Positions 1-9,017 are shown, counted from the stretch's first letter. The stretch is 51,444 nucleotides of DNA from Roseateles chitinivorans (GCF_002761755.1 NZ_PEOG01000041.1:1-51444), one strand, 5' to 3'. The notes: generated from the letters alone by a model not told the origin. Numbers and translations: made by a program.

Positions 1-1049
1 GATGCGGGCGATGCGGGCGACACGGGCGATGCCGGCAGAGCGGCGCCGGGCCGCAGGGCCGCCGCGCACAGCATGCCCATCACCAGCGTGGCGTGATAGG
101 AGGTGCGCAGCACCACCTCGTCCGGCGCGAGGCCCGGCGCGGGCGCGGCGGTCCACCGCGCATGATCCGGGCCCGGCAGGAAGCCGAGTTCATCCTGGAC
201 CTTCGACAGCAGGTCGAAAGCGAACACGGCCGCCGGGCTCCACGGCCGGTCCAGCATCGGCCAGGTCCACAGCAGTTCCGCCGCGAGGTCGAAGTTGTCC
301 GCATCGAGCGCCGCGGCCAGTGCCGCCTCCGCCTCGGCCAGCACCTCGTCCACCGATCGCGGGAGGCGGACCGGCCGCCGGCCCATGTCGGACGCATACA
401 GGACGACGTGGGTGAACATGTAGAGGTCGAGCGTCGAGCACGCCAGCACGTCGAGCGGCCAACCGATGCAGGTGGCGGCCAGCAGTTCGGCGTCGATCGG
501 CTCGACCTCGACCCGACCGCGCCGGATCTGGTCCAGCCATTCGCATTCCAGCTGGTGATTCGGCAACCGTTCGGCGCCGCCCGGCAGCTCTCCCTCGAGG
601 AGTTCGTCGAGCAGGCGGTCGAAGGCCTCGTCCGGATACCCCGCGTCGCCGAGGAACAGATGCGCAGACGCATGTTCCAGTGCGCGGCCGGTGTCGTGGC
701 AGAGCCGCGCCTTCACTCGCGCGCCGCGTGCCGGCGCGACGAGCTGCACCGCGAGCAACCGCGATTCGACGTCCAGCGTCTCGTCCTCGCCGCGCAGGCT
801 CGCCGCCATGCGCAGCAGCATCGCCGCCTCGCCGATGACCTTCGCCAGCACCAGCGGCGCCGGCTGGTCGGGCCGTCCCGAGATCCCGATCGCAGGCCCC
901 TCCTCCTCGGCCAGCGCGCGCTTCAGGCTCCGCCGGGCCATGCGCACCGCCAGATGCACGCGACCCAGCAAATCCTCCCGGCGCCGGGTGGCGACCGACC
1001 GCCTGCCCACCATCGGCCGGACCACCGGCATCGGGACGACCGCGCTCAT
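1..1049 (-). CDS. Unknown protein, C-terminus cut by window edge
   Basis: An open frame of about 349 codons runs leftward from an ATG at 1047-1049 to the edge without a stop. The protein looks globular: a basic N-terminus (RRREDLLGRVHLAVRMARR), an acidic central stretch (HLFLGDAGYPDEAFDRLLDE) and a hydrophobic segment (LDLYMFTHVVLYASDMGRRP). There is no signal peptide or membrane helix. The THVVLYASDMGR stretch reminds me of the DUF6895 family, which I could not check. The start lies 4 nt after the stop of the 76-residue peptide gene, so the two are almost certainly cotranscribed. A 9-bp tandem repeat at 1-36 encodes an Ala/Ser/Pro-rich run near the cut end. Function unknown; the reading frame itself is fairly sure. 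Confidence 0.7.
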   Translation of the reverse strand, partial: MSAVVPMPVVRPMVGRRSVATRRREDLLGRVHLAVRMARRSLKRALAEEEGPAIGISGRPDQPAPLVLAKVIGEAAMLLRMAASLRGEDETLDVESRLLAVQLVAPARGARVKARLCHDTGRALEHASAHLFLGDAGYPDEAFDRLLDELLEGELPGGAERLPNHQLECEWLDQIRRGRVEVEPIDAELLAATCIGWPLDVLACSTLDLYMFTHVVLYASDMGRRPVRLPRSVDEVLAEAEAALAAALDADNFDLAAELLWTWPMLDRPWSPAAVFAFDLLSKVQDELGFLPGPDHARWTAAPAPGLAPDEVVLRTSYHATLVMGMLCAAALRPGAALPASPVSPASPA

Positions 1050-1053
1050 CGCG

Positions 1054-1284
1054 TCACTCGCGCAGCTGGCGGGCGTCGCGCACGATGTCCAGCTCCGGCC
1101 CGGGCCAGCCGCAGTTCCAGATCGCGTTGCGGTTGATGATGGTGACCAGCGCCTCGCCCTGCAGCAGGGCCCGTTCGCCGAACTTGGCGAAGGTCGCGCC
1201 GACGGCGTCGACGTTGATCGCCTTGCTTTCCACCAGGGCCTCGATGACTTGCTGCTGGAATGCGGTTCTCGCTTCAGATCTCAT
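1054..1284 (-). CDS. 76-residue unknown peptide, possible RiPP precursor or small partner protein
   Basis: This short gene has an excellent ribosome site (AAGGAGG at 1290-1296, 5 nt before the ATG). The product has a charged, amphipathic first half (MRSEARTAFQQQVIEALVES), a middle FAKFGERALLQGEALVTIIN, and a C-terminal part with its only Cys, both Trp and two Pro (IWNCGWPGPELDIVRD). It has no signal peptide or membrane helix. The split into helical leader and W/C/P-rich tail is the architecture of many ribosomal peptide precursors, but no modifying enzyme is visible because the operon continues past the edge. It could equally be a small folded partner of the downstream protein. I do not recognise the family. 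Confidence 0.7.
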   Translation of the reverse strand: MRSEARTAFQQQVIEALVESKAINVDAVGATFAKFGERALLQGEALVTIINRNAIWNCGWPGPELDIVRDARQLRE

Positions 1285-1523
1285 GACAGCCTCCTTGAAG
1301 GATTTCGCGTCGGAGATGAAGCGGACTGCCTCCCCCTCGATCGCCTACCGGTTGTAGATGGCCCCACCGGCCCCCACTACCCCTAGCACGCCCCCCTCTG
1401 AAGTGGCCCCTCCAAAGAGGCAGCCTCAAACAGGTTCCCTGAACGGGGGAGCCGCTGCAGACGCCCTCCGCCGCCCCACGCGATCGCCGATTAGGTGATT
1501 ACCCGCAGTTGTCCGACATCCCC

Positions 1524-1552
1524 TTGAACGACGCGAGTGGTATCGCTACCAT
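1524..1552 (+). promoter_or_regulatory. Predicted sigma-70 promoter of the kdgD operon
   Basis: TTGAAC (1524-1529), a 17-bp spacer and TACCAT (1547-1552) form a plausible sigma-70 promoter pointing toward kdgD. The first palindromic operator covers most of the spacer and the -10 element; the second would lie just downstream of the start of transcription. This is the usual layout of a repressed promoter. Confidence 0.55.
1538..1551. promoter_or_regulatory. Palindromic operator O1 (TGGTA-N4-TACCA)
   Basis: TGGTATCGCTACCA is a 5+5 inverted repeat with a central CG. The same pattern TGGTA-NCGN-TACCA recurs 25 bp downstream. An even-length palindrome with a central CG is typical of LacI-family operators, though a GntR-family protein could also bind such a site. 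No LacI gene lies in the window. Confidence 0.65.
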
Positions 1553-1562
1553 TCGCTCAAGC

Positions 1563-1576
1563 TGGTACCGGTACCA
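1563..1576. promoter_or_regulatory. Palindromic operator O2 (TGGTA-N4-TACCA)
   Basis: TGGTACCGGTACCA is a perfect palindrome matching O1 in both arms and in the central CG. The centres of O1 and O2 are 25 bp apart. It falls downstream of the predicted -10 element, in the early transcribed region. Confidence 0.65.
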
Positions 1577-1640
1577 AGTCAGCCCAGACAGGGTGCGATG
1601 ACGGCTCCAGCGCTGTTGTAGCCACGGAGACAAGCCGCTC

Positions 1641-2555
1641 ATGACCTCGCCCCAAGACCTCAAGGCCACCATTTCCGACGGCCTGCTGTCGTTCCCGCTG
1701 ACCGACTTCGACGCCCAGCTGAACTTCGCGCCCAAGCCCTATGCCGAGCGCCTCGAATGGCTGATGCCCTATGGCGCCACCGCCCTGTTCGCCGCCGGCG
1801 GCACCGGCGAGTTCTTCTCGCTCGAGCCCAAGGAATACAGCGAGGTGATCCGGGTCGCCGTCCAGACCTGCCAGGGCCGGATGCCCATCATCGCGGGCGC
1901 CGGCGGCCCCACCCGGGTCGCCATCCAGTACGCGCAGGAGGCCGAGCGCCTGGGCGCCCAGGGCATCCTGCTGCTGCCGCACTACCTCACCGAAGCCTCG
2001 CAGGAGGGCCTGGTGGCGCATGTGCAGGCCGTCTGCCGGAGCGTCAAGTTCGGCGTGATCGTCTACAACCGCGGCGCCTGCCGCCTGACGCCCGAGTCCC
2101 TGCTCAAGCTGGCCGACAGCTGCCCGAACCTGATCGGCTTCAAGGACGGCATCGGCGACATCGAGTCCTTCGTCTCGATCCGGCAGCAGCTCGGCGACCG
2201 CTTCAGCTACCTGGGCGGCCTGCCCACCGCCGAAGTCTTCGCCGGCGCCTACCGCGCCATGGGCTGCCCGGTGTATTCGTCGGCCGTCTTCAACTTCATT
2301 CCGAAGACCGCGATCGACTTCTACAACGCCCATGCCGCGGGCGACACCGCCACCACCGACCGCCTGATCCGCGAGTTCTTCCTGCCCTACATCGCGCTGC
2401 GCAACAAGGGCCATGGCTATGCGGTGTCCATCGTGAAGGCCGGCGCCACGCTGGTCGGCCACTCGGCCGGTCCGGTGCGTCCGCCGCTGTCCGACCTCAA
2501 GCCCGCCGAGGTCGACGAGCTGGGCGCGCTGATCTCCCGGCTCGGTCCGCAGTAA
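1641..2555 (+). CDS. kdgD: 5-dehydro-4-deoxyglucarate dehydratase
   Basis: This DHDPS-family aldolase-fold enzyme dehydrates and decarboxylates 5-keto-4-deoxy-D-glucarate to alpha-ketoglutarate semialdehyde in the cytoplasm. The 304-residue length is normal for the family. Visible hallmarks are the carboxylate-binding GTGE motif at 54-57, the tyrosine of IVYNRG (Y142) and the Schiff-base lysine in GFKDGIGD (K168). It is first in a four-gene operon whose next members are the semialdehyde dehydrogenase, a sugar-acid permease and galactarate dehydratase, so the route from galactarate to alpha-ketoglutarate is complete. A GGAG lies about 12 nt before the ATG. Regulation is likely by repressor binding at the two upstream palindromes. 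Confidence 0.95.
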   Translation: MTSPQDLKATISDGLLSFPLTDFDAQLNFAPKPYAERLEWLMPYGATALFAAGGTGEFFSLEPKEYSEVIRVAVQTCQGRMPIIAGAGGPTRVAIQYAQEAERLGAQGILLLPHYLTEASQEGLVAHVQAVCRSVKFGVIVYNRGACRLTPESLLKLADSCPNLIGFKDGIGDIESFVSIRQQLGDRFSYLGGLPTAEVFAGAYRAMGCPVYSSAVFNFIPKTAIDFYNAHAAGDTATTDRLIREFFLPYIALRNKGHGYAVSIVKAGATLVGHSAGPVRPPLSDLKPAEVDELGALISRLGPQ

Positions 2556-2599
2556 GCGCGCCGCGGGACGCGGCGCCCGGCTCGGGCCGGCGCGCGTCG

Positions 2600-2653
2600 T
2601 TCGCGTCCTTCGCGTCCTTCGCGTCCTTTGCGTCCTTCGCGTCGCTCGCGCCC
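2600..2653. repeat. 9-bp tandem repeat between kdgD and the dehydrogenase gene
   Basis: Six consecutive 9-bp units (TTCGCGTCC, later units diverged) lie in the 168-bp gap between kdgD and the dehydrogenase. The frame would read Phe-Ala-Ser repeats, which extends the dehydrogenase frame upstream with a low-complexity sequence; I treat it as non-coding because a normal start lies further down. Confidence 0.75.
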
Positions 2654-2723
2654 TCCGCGCCTGCGGCCTTTCCGTCCATCCTCTGGCCGCGCGCCCGTCG
2701 CGACCGGCAACGAGCAGTCCCTC

Positions 2724-4163
2724 ATGTTCAAGAACCTCATCAACGGCGAATGGGTCGACGGCCCTCGCGCCTCCCGCAACATCAACCCGAGCGATACCCG
2801 CGATCTGGTCGGCGAGTACGCGCAGGCCGACGTCGCCCAGACGCGCGCCGCCATCGCCGCCGCGCGGGCGGCCTTCGGCGCATGGAGCCTGGCGACGCCG
2901 CAGCGGCGCTTCGACGTGCTCGACGCCGCCGGCGCGGAGATCCTGGCGCGCCGCGCCGAACTCGGCGACCTGCTCGCCCGCGAGGAAGGCAAGACGCTGC
3001 CGGAAGCGATCGGCGAAGTCGTGCGCGCCGGCAACATCTTCAAGTTCTTCGCCGGCGAGGCGCTGCGCGTCGGCGGCGAGGTGATCCCCTCGGTGCGTCC
3101 GGGCGTCGGCGTCGAGGTCACGCGCGAGCCGGTCGGCGTGGTCGGCCTGATCACGCCGTGGAACTTCCCGATCGCGATTCCCGCCTGGAAGATCGCGCCC
3201 GCGCTGGCCTTCGGCAACAGCGTCGTGCTCAAGCCCGCGGACCTGGTGCCGGGTTCGGCCTGGCAGCTCGCGGACATCCTGAAGCGCGCGGGCCTGCCCG
3301 ACGGCGTCTTCAACCTGGTGATGGGGCGCGGCTCCGAAGTCGGTGCCGAGCTGCTCGAGAACCGTCAGGTCGACGCGATCAGCTTCACCGGCAGCGTCGC
3401 CACCGGCCAGCGCGTCGCCGCGGCCTGCGTCGCGCGGGGGGCGAAGTTCCAGTTGGAGATGGGCGGCAAGAACCCGTTCGTCGTGCTGGACGACGCCGAC
3501 CTCGACGTGGCGGTCGCCGCCGCGGTCAACAGCGGCTTCTTCTCGACCGGCCAGCGCTGCACGGCGTCCTCGAGGCTGATCGTCACCGAAGGCATCCACG
3601 ACCGCTTCGTCGCGGCGATGGTCGACCGGATGACATCGCTGCGGGTCGACGACGCCCGTCAGGCCGGCACCGACATCGGCCCGGTCGTGGACGAGCGCCA
3701 GCTGGCGCAGGACCTCGAATACATCGCCATCGCCAGGGCCGAGGGCGCGACCCTCGCGGTCGGCGGCGAGGCGCTGCCCGCCAGCAGCGCGGGCGCGCCC
3801 GGCTTCTACCTGACGCCGGCGCTGTTCACCGGCACCTCGCCTGCGATGCGCATCAACCAGGAAGAGGTCTTCGGCCCGGTGGTGAGCGTCATCAAGGCCA
3901 AGGACTACGACGAGGCGCTGGCCCTGGCCAACGACACGCCGTTCGGCCTGGCCACCGGCATCGCCACCACCTCGCTCAAGCACGCGACCCATTTCAAGCG
4001 CCACGCGCAGGCCGGCATGGTGATGGTCAACCTGCCGACCGCGGGCGTCGATTACCACGTGCCCTTCGGCGGCCGGAAGGCCTCCAGCCACGGCCCGCGC
4101 GAGCAGGGCAAGTACGCCGCCGAGTTCTACACGACGGTGAAGACCGCGTACACGCAAGCGTGA
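2724..4163 (+). CDS. alpha-Ketoglutaric semialdehyde (2,5-dioxovalerate) dehydrogenase
   Basis: This NAD(P)-dependent aldehyde dehydrogenase oxidises alpha-ketoglutarate semialdehyde, the KdgD product, to alpha-ketoglutarate. From the ATG at 2724 the protein is 479 residues, standard for the family. Catalytic residues are visible: Asn in TPWNFP (N147), general-base Glu in LEMGGKNP (E245) and nucleophile Cys in GQRCTASS (C279). The frame is open further upstream, but that extension is a Phe-Ala-Ser and Arg/Pro-rich low-complexity run encoded by a tandem repeat, so I prefer the start giving MFKNLINGEWVDG, the usual N-terminus of this subfamily. Substrate assignment rests on the operon; other sugar-acid aldehyde dehydrogenases look similar. 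Confidence 0.92.
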   Translation: MFKNLINGEWVDGPRASRNINPSDTRDLVGEYAQADVAQTRAAIAAARAAFGAWSLATPQRRFDVLDAAGAEILARRAELGDLLAREEGKTLPEAIGEVVRAGNIFKFFAGEALRVGGEVIPSVRPGVGVEVTREPVGVVGLITPWNFPIAIPAWKIAPALAFGNSVVLKPADLVPGSAWQLADILKRAGLPDGVFNLVMGRGSEVGAELLENRQVDAISFTGSVATGQRVAAACVARGAKFQLEMGGKNPFVVLDDADLDVAVAAAVNSGFFSTGQRCTASSRLIVTEGIHDRFVAAMVDRMTSLRVDDARQAGTDIGPVVDERQLAQDLEYIAIARAEGATLAVGGEALPASSAGAPGFYLTPALFTGTSPAMRINQEEVFGPVVSVIKAKDYDEALALANDTPFGLATGIATTSLKHATHFKRHAQAGMVMVNLPTAGVDYHVPFGGRKASSHGPREQGKYAAEFYTTVKTAYTQA

Positions 4164-4270
4164 TCCACGTGTGATGCAGGCATGAGGGGCGGCGCGGGGT
4201 CCAGGCCCGCGCGCCCGATGGCATGACGCAAGCCGGCGCAGACCGGCCCTCGATACGATCCGGAGACAAC

Positions 4271-5635
4271 ATGCAGTTATCCCTCTCCTCTGCCGCCGCG
4301 AGCGGCATCGGCCGCGCGCGCTTCGGCGTGCTGGCGATGATCTTCGTCGTGACGGTCCTGAACTACGCGGACCGCGCCACCGTCGGTGTCGCCGGCCCGG
4401 TCCTGTCCAAGGAGCTCGGCATCGACGCGGTGCAGATGGGCTTCATCTTCTCGGCCTTCAGCTGGTCCTACGTGCTGGGCCAACTGCCCGGCGGCTGGCT
4501 GCTGGACAAGTTCGGCGCCAAGCAGGTCTACGCCTGGAGCATCCTGCTCTGGTCGCTGTTCACGATGCTGCAGGGCAGCGTGCACCACATGGGCATGGAC
4601 CAGATGCTGTTCGGGCTGCCGCTGGCGGTCTCGGCGCTGTTCCTGATGCGGCTCATGGTCGGCCTGTCGGAGTCGCCCTCCTTCCCGGCCAACGGCCGCA
4701 TGGTCGCGGCCTGGTTCCCGGTGAAGGAGCGCGGCACCGCGTCGGCGATCTTCAACTCCGCGCAGTACTTCGCCACCGTGCTGTTCGCGCCGATCATGGC
4801 GTGGATCGTGCATGCGATCGGCTGGTCTGAGGTCTTCTACTTCATGGGCGGCCTGGGCATCCTGATGAGCGTCCTGTGGATGCGCACGATGCACAACAGT
4901 CCGGCCGATCATCCGTCCATCAGCGCCGCGGAGCGCGAATACATCGAGGCCGGCGGCGCGCTTCTGTCGGGCTCGAACAAGACCTCGCGGGCCGCGCGGG
5001 TCGCGGGTCCCCGGCTCGGCTACCTGAAGCAGCTGCTGGCCAACCGCATGCTGATGGGCGTCTACCTCGCGCAGTACTGCGTCAACGTGCTCACCTACTT
5101 CTTCCTGACCTGGTTCCCGATCTACCTGGTCAAGGAACGCGGCATGTCCCTGCTCAACGCGGGTGTCGTCGCGGCGCTGCCGGCGATCTGCGGCTTCGCC
5201 GGCGGCGTGCTCGGCGGCGTGATCTCGGACTGGCTGCTGCGCCGAGGTCACTCGCTGACCTTCGCCCGCAAGCTGCCGATCGTGGTCGGCATGCTGCTGT
5301 CCACCTCGATGATCGCGTGCAACTACGTCGGCATCGAGGCGGTCGTCGTCGGCATCATGGCGCTGGCCTTCTTCGGCAAGGGCCTGGGCGCGCTGGGCTG
5401 GGCGGTGGTGTCGGACACCTCGCCCAAGGAGATCGCCGGCCTGTCGGGCGCGCTCTTCAATACCTTCGGCAACGTCGCCGGCATCGTCACGCCGATCGTG
5501 ATCGGCTACATCGTGCAGACGACGCACTCGTTCAACGGCGCGCTGGTCTTCGTCGGCGCCCATGCGCTGATCGCGGTGCTGAGCTACCTGCTCGTCGTCG
5601 GCGAGATCAAGCGCGTCGAACTCAAGCCCGTTTGA
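4271..5635 (+). CDS. gudP: MFS sugar-acid (glucarate/galactarate-type) transporter
   Basis: The product is a 454-residue inner-membrane permease of the anion:cation symporter family (GudP/GarP/DgoT type), expected to import galactarate or glucarate with protons. The N-terminal signature VTVLNYADRATVGVAG and the loop motif GGWLLDKFGAKQVY between helices 2 and 3 are typical. About twelve hydrophobic helices can be counted, with a long central loop near residues 215-255. I chose the ATG at 4271 because it gives the normal length; the frame is open upstream. It lies between the two catabolic dehydrogenase/dehydratase genes. The symbol is given by family and context; the exact substrate is not proven. 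Confidence 0.85.
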   Translation: MQLSLSSAAASGIGRARFGVLAMIFVVTVLNYADRATVGVAGPVLSKELGIDAVQMGFIFSAFSWSYVLGQLPGGWLLDKFGAKQVYAWSILLWSLFTMLQGSVHHMGMDQMLFGLPLAVSALFLMRLMVGLSESPSFPANGRMVAAWFPVKERGTASAIFNSAQYFATVLFAPIMAWIVHAIGWSEVFYFMGGLGILMSVLWMRTMHNSPADHPSISAAEREYIEAGGALLSGSNKTSRAARVAGPRLGYLKQLLANRMLMGVYLAQYCVNVLTYFFLTWFPIYLVKERGMSLLNAGVVAALPAICGFAGGVLGGVISDWLLRRGHSLTFARKLPIVVGMLLSTSMIACNYVGIEAVVVGIMALAFFGKGLGALGWAVVSDTSPKEIAGLSGALFNTFGNVAGIVTPIVIGYIVQTTHSFNGALVFVGAHALIAVLSYLLVVGEIKRVELKPV

Positions 5636-5668
5636 GCCTTTCCAGGCAGACCTGACCCAGGAACTCCC

Positions 5669-7246
5669 ATGATCACCTCCCCGCTGACCATCCAGATGCA
5701 CGAGGCCGACAACGTCGCCATCGTCGCCAACGACGGCGGATTGCCCGAGGGCACGGTGCTGCCTTCCGGCCTGGTGCTGCGCGACCACGTGCCGCAGGGC
5801 CACAAGGTCGCGCTGGTGGACCTGCCCGCCGACACGGCCGTGCTCCGCTACCACGTGCCGATCGGCTACGCGCTGCAGGACATTCCCGCCGGCAGCTGGG
5901 TGCACGAACGGCTGCTGCGCATGCCGCCGGCGCGCGAGCTGGAAGGTCTGCCGATGGCCACGGTGCCGGCCCCGGCGCGGGAGCCGCTGACCGGCTACAC
6001 CTTCCAGGGCTACCGCAATGCCGACGGATCGGTGGGCACGCGCAACATCCTGGCGATCACGCAGACGGTGCAATGCGTCGCCGGCGTCGTCGAGTTCGCG
6101 GTCGAGCGCATCAAGCGCGAGCTGCTGCCGAAGTACCCGCACGTCGACGACGTCGTCGGCTTGGCGCACACCTATGGCTGCGGTGTCGCGATCGACGCGC
6201 CCGATGCGGTCATCCCGATCCGCACGGTGCGCAACATCAGCCTCAATCCCAACTTCGGCGGCGAGGTGATGGTCGTGAGCCTGGGCTGCGAGAAGCTGCA
6301 GCCCGAGCGGCTGATGCCGCCCGGCGTGATCCCGATCGCCGACCGGCGCGACGCCGGCGCGGCCGACGCCCAGGGCGATCCGCTCGATGTGGTGTGCCTG
6401 CAGGACACGCAGCATGTGGGCTTCATGTCGATGATCGACTCGGTCATGACGCAGGCGAAGGTGCATCTGGAACGACTGAACTCGCGCCGCCGCGAGACCG
6501 TGCCCGCATCGGAGCTGGTGGTCGGCGTGCAATGCGGCGGCAGCGATGCGTTCTCCGGCGTGACGGCCAATCCGGCGGTGGGCTTTTGTGCCGACCTGCT
6601 GGTGCGCGCCGGCGCGACGGTGATGTTCAGCGAGAACACCGAGGTGCGTGACGGCATCGCGCAGCTGACCGCGCGCGCGAGCAGCCCCGAGGTGGCCGAG
6701 GCGATGGTGCGCGAGATGGCGTGGTACGACGCCTACCTGCAGCGCGGCCGCGTCGACCGCAGCGCCAACACGACGCCGGGCAACAAGAAGGGCGGTCTCT
6801 CCAACATCGTCGAGAAGGCGATGGGATCGATCGTGAAGAGCGGCAGCTCGGCGATCTCCGGCGTGCTGTCGCCGGGCGACAAGCTCGCGCGGCACCAGCG
6901 CGGGCTGATCTACGCGGCGACGCCGGCCAGCGACTTCATCTGCGGCACGCTGCAGCTGGCCGCGGGCATGAACCTGCATGTGTTCACGACCGGCCGCGGC
7001 ACGCCCTACGGCCTGGCGGAATGCCCGGTGATCAAGGTCGCCACGCGCAGCGATCTGGCGCGCCGCTGGCATGACCTGATGGACATCAATGCCGGGCAGA
7101 TCGCCGATGGCGAGAAGTCGATCGAGGAGATGGGCTGGGAGATGTTCCGGATGATGCTGGACGTCGCCTCGGGCAGGAAGACCTGGGCGGAACGGCACCA
7201 GCTGGCGAATGCGCTGGTGCTGTTCAATCCGGCGCCGGTGACTTGA
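5669..7246 (+). CDS. garD: Galactarate dehydratase
   Basis: GarD of the UxaA/SAF-domain dehydratase family converts D-galactarate to 5-keto-4-deoxy-D-glucarate, the KdgD substrate. At 525 residues it matches the E. coli enzyme closely in length. The N-terminal SAF domain covers about residues 1-95 ([20 protein letters not shown]), followed after a linker by the large dehydratase domain beginning [13 protein letters not shown], with metal-site-type segments HTYGCG and [10 protein letters not shown]. It is the last gene of the operon, 33 nt after the permease. It converges on the ABC transporter genes with only 15 bp between stop codons. No glucarate dehydratase is present in the window, so galactarate is the best-supported substrate. 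Confidence 0.95.
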   Translation: MITSPLTIQMHEADNVAIVANDGGLPEGTVLPSGLVLRDHVPQGHKVALVDLPADTAVLRYHVPIGYALQDIPAGSWVHERLLRMPPARELEGLPMATVPAPAREPLTGYTFQGYRNADGSVGTRNILAITQTVQCVAGVVEFAVERIKRELLPKYPHVDDVVGLAHTYGCGVAIDAPDAVIPIRTVRNISLNPNFGGEVMVVSLGCEKLQPERLMPPGVIPIADRRDAGAADAQGDPLDVVCLQDTQHVGFMSMIDSVMTQAKVHLERLNSRRRETVPASELVVGVQCGGSDAFSGVTANPAVGFCADLLVRAGATVMFSENTEVRDGIAQLTARASSPEVAEAMVREMAWYDAYLQRGRVDRSANTTPGNKKGGLSNIVEKAMGSIVKSGSSAISGVLSPGDKLARHQRGLIYAATPASDFICGTLQLAAGMNLHVFTTGRGTPYGLAECPVIKVATRSDLARRWHDLMDINAGQIADGEKSIEEMGWEMFRMMLDVASGRKTWAERHQLANALVLFNPAPVT

Positions 7247-7261
7247 AGCCGCTCCGGCGGT

Positions 7262-8146
7262 TCACGCACGCCGGGCGCTCCGCCGCCGCATCAGCCACAC
7301 CCCCGCGAGCGCCAGCCCGATCACCGCGAAGGACACCAGGGTCGTCACCGTGCCCAGGGCATAGATGACCGGCGTCGTCACCGTCGTCGTCAGGCCTTGC
7401 AGCTCCATCGGCAGCGTGTTCAGGTCCCCCATCGTCTGCGACGAGCGCGCGATCTCGTCCCAGCTCAGGGTGAAGCCGAACATGCCCACACCCACCAGGC
7501 TCGGGCCGATCAGCGGCAGCACGACATGGCGCAAGGTCTGCCACCGCGTCGCGCCCAGGTCACGCGCCGCTTCCTCGTAGGCGCGGTCGAAGCGGTTGAA
7601 CACCGCGAACATGATCAGCAGCCCGAACGGCAACGTCCACGTCAGCTGCGCGCCCAGCCCCGATGTGAACAGGCCCAGCGCAGTGCCGTAGTCATCGGCC
7701 CAGGACGAGCCCATGCCCTCCAGCACCGCCTTGATGCCGCCATCGAGCAGCCGGAAGGCCAGCCCGATGCCGAGCGACACGATGATCGACGGCATGATCA
7801 GGCTGGCCACCACCCCATAGAACAGCACCGTCCCGCCCGGCAACCGCTTGCGGTAGGCGAGCCCGGCCAGCAACGACAGCAGCACCGTCAGCGCCATCAC
7901 GACGCCACCCAGCGCCAGCGACCGGCGGAACGCGGCGCCGATGTCGACTACGCCGATCCCTTCCCACAGCTTCGCGAACCAGTGCAGCGACCATCCGCGC
8001 AGCGGGAAGGTCAAGCCGCCCTCGGGGCCCTGGAAGCTCAGCGCGACGATCGCGATCATCGGCCCGTAGAGGAACAGCACGAAGAGTCCGAAGAAGGCGG
8101 CGAGCGCGAAGAAGGCGCCGGGGCGCCGCGTCGTGGCATCGCTCAT
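7262..8146 (-). CDS. ABC transporter permease, PotC/PotI type
   Basis: This is an inner-membrane permease of the polyamine/iron/opine ABC family, 294 residues with about six helices. The EAA loop is recognisable as YEEAARDLGATRWQTLRHVVLPLIGP near the C-terminal third. The start ATG at 8146 lies one nucleotide after the stop of the upstream permease gene, which indicates translational coupling. It is the last gene of a leftward operon ordered ATPase, binding protein, permease, permease. The family transports putrescine and spermidine but also many other small nitrogen compounds, so the substrate is open. Confidence 0.88.
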   Translation of the reverse strand: MSDATTRRPGAFFALAAFFGLFVLFLYGPMIAIVALSFQGPEGGLTFPLRGWSLHWFAKLWEGIGVVDIGAAFRRSLALGGVVMALTVLLSLLAGLAYRKRLPGGTVLFYGVVASLIMPSIIVSLGIGLAFRLLDGGIKAVLEGMGSSWADDYGTALGLFTSGLGAQLTWTLPFGLLIMFAVFNRFDRAYEEAARDLGATRWQTLRHVVLPLIGPSLVGVGMFGFTLSWDEIARSSQTMGDLNTLPMELQGLTTTVTTPVIYALGTVTTLVSFAVIGLALAGVWLMRRRSARRA

Positions 8147-8147
8147 C

Positions 8148-9017
8148 TCAGAGCTCCCGTCTCAGGTCGACCAGCCGCATCAGCGCCGCGATCATCAGCA
8201 TGACCACGGCCAGCAGCACCACGGCGTTGGCCGCTGCGGCCGGGAACTGCAGATAGCCCGCCTGCACCTGGATCGTCTTGCCGACCGAGGCGATCTGCTG
8301 TCCACCCATCACGCCCACCGTCACGAAGTCGCCCATGACCAGCGCCAGGATGAAGATCGAGCCGATCAGGACGCCGGTCCGGGACAGCGGCATCACGACA
8401 TGGCGGATGGTCTGCCACGCGCTCGCGCCCGAGTCGCGCGCCGCCTCGAGCAGCGCACGGTCAATGCGCATCATCGAGTTGAAGATCGGCACGATCATGA
8501 ACATCGTGTAGAGGTGGACGAACGCCAGCACGACGGAGAAGTCCGAGAACAACAGCCACTCCACCGGCCGGTCCACCGCACCGGTCGCGAGCAGCGTCTG
8601 GTTGACCAGGCCGTTGCGCCCCAGCAGCGGAATCCACGAGATCATCCGGATCACGTTGCTGGTCCAGAACGGCACGGTGCAGACGAGGAAGAGCACCGTC
8701 TGCATCAGCGTCGTGCGGACATGGAAAGCCAGGAAATAGGCGATCGTGAAGCCGATCGCCAGCGTCAAGGCCCAGGTCAGGACCGCGAACTTCAGCGTCG
8801 AGAGATAGGTCTTCAGCGTGACGCACAGCGCCGACGTGTCCGCGCAGCCGCGGAACACATCGGCATAGGCCTGCGTCGTGAAGGCCGGAATCAGCTCGTA
8901 GTCGGTCGCCTGCCAGAAGCTCACGACCACCACCAGCGCCAGCGGCACGACGAAGAACAGCGCGAAGACGGCCGCCAGGGGGCCGGCCTGCAGCCACGCG
9001 GAGGTCTGTGGCCTCAT
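8148..9017 (-). CDS. ABC transporter permease, PotB/PotH type
   Basis: The product is the first of two permeases, 289 residues from the ATG at 9017. A TTG start 18 nt upstream would overlap the binding-protein gene and is less likely. The N-terminus carries a strong helix (PLAAVFALFFVVPLALVVVVSFWQ type), and the EAA motif appears as LLEAARDSGASAWQTIRHVVMPLSR. The two permeases presumably form the heterodimeric channel that docks on the ATPase encoded at 10360-11388. The gap to the binding-protein stop is 7 nt. Confidence 0.87.
   Translation of the reverse strand: MRPQTSAWLQAGPLAAVFALFFVVPLALVVVVSFWQATDYELIPAFTTQAYADVFRGCADTSALCVTLKTYLSTLKFAVLTWALTLAIGFTIAYFLAFHVRTTLMQTVLFLVCTVPFWTSNVIRMISWIPLLGRNGLVNQTLLATGAVDRPVEWLLFSDFSVVLAFVHLYTMFMIVPIFNSMMRIDRALLEAARDSGASAWQTIRHVVMPLSRTGVLIGSIFILALVMGDFVTVGVMGGQQIASVGKTIQVQAGYLQFPAAAANAVVLLAVVMLMIAALMRLVDLRREL

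Larger units (their letters stand above)
1285..1640. other. Intergenic region between divergent peptide operon and galactarate operon
   Basis: These 356 bp separate two divergent transcription units. The right half holds the promoter and two operators of the kdgD operon, listed separately. The left half must hold the promoter of the leftward peptide operon; I see its ribosome site but no convincing -35/-10 pair. No small gene is supported here. Confidence 0.6.

Noticed and set aside
93..1136. A 347-codon plus-strand frame at the left edge
   Set aside because: It is Arg/His/Gln-rich low-complexity sequence. The minus-strand frame starting at 1049 gives a more protein-like product and follows the peptide gene with tight spacing.
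1557..4157. An 866-codon open frame on the minus strand opposite kdgD and the dehydrogenase
   Set aside because: The translation is dominated by Arg/Ala/Gly/Asp/His low-complexity sequence, typical of the antisense frame of GC-rich genes; both plus-strand enzymes have full catalytic motifs.
4277..7198. A 973-codon minus-strand open frame opposite the permease and garD
   Set aside because: Same antisense artefact; composition is unlike a protein, and the plus-strand genes are well supported.
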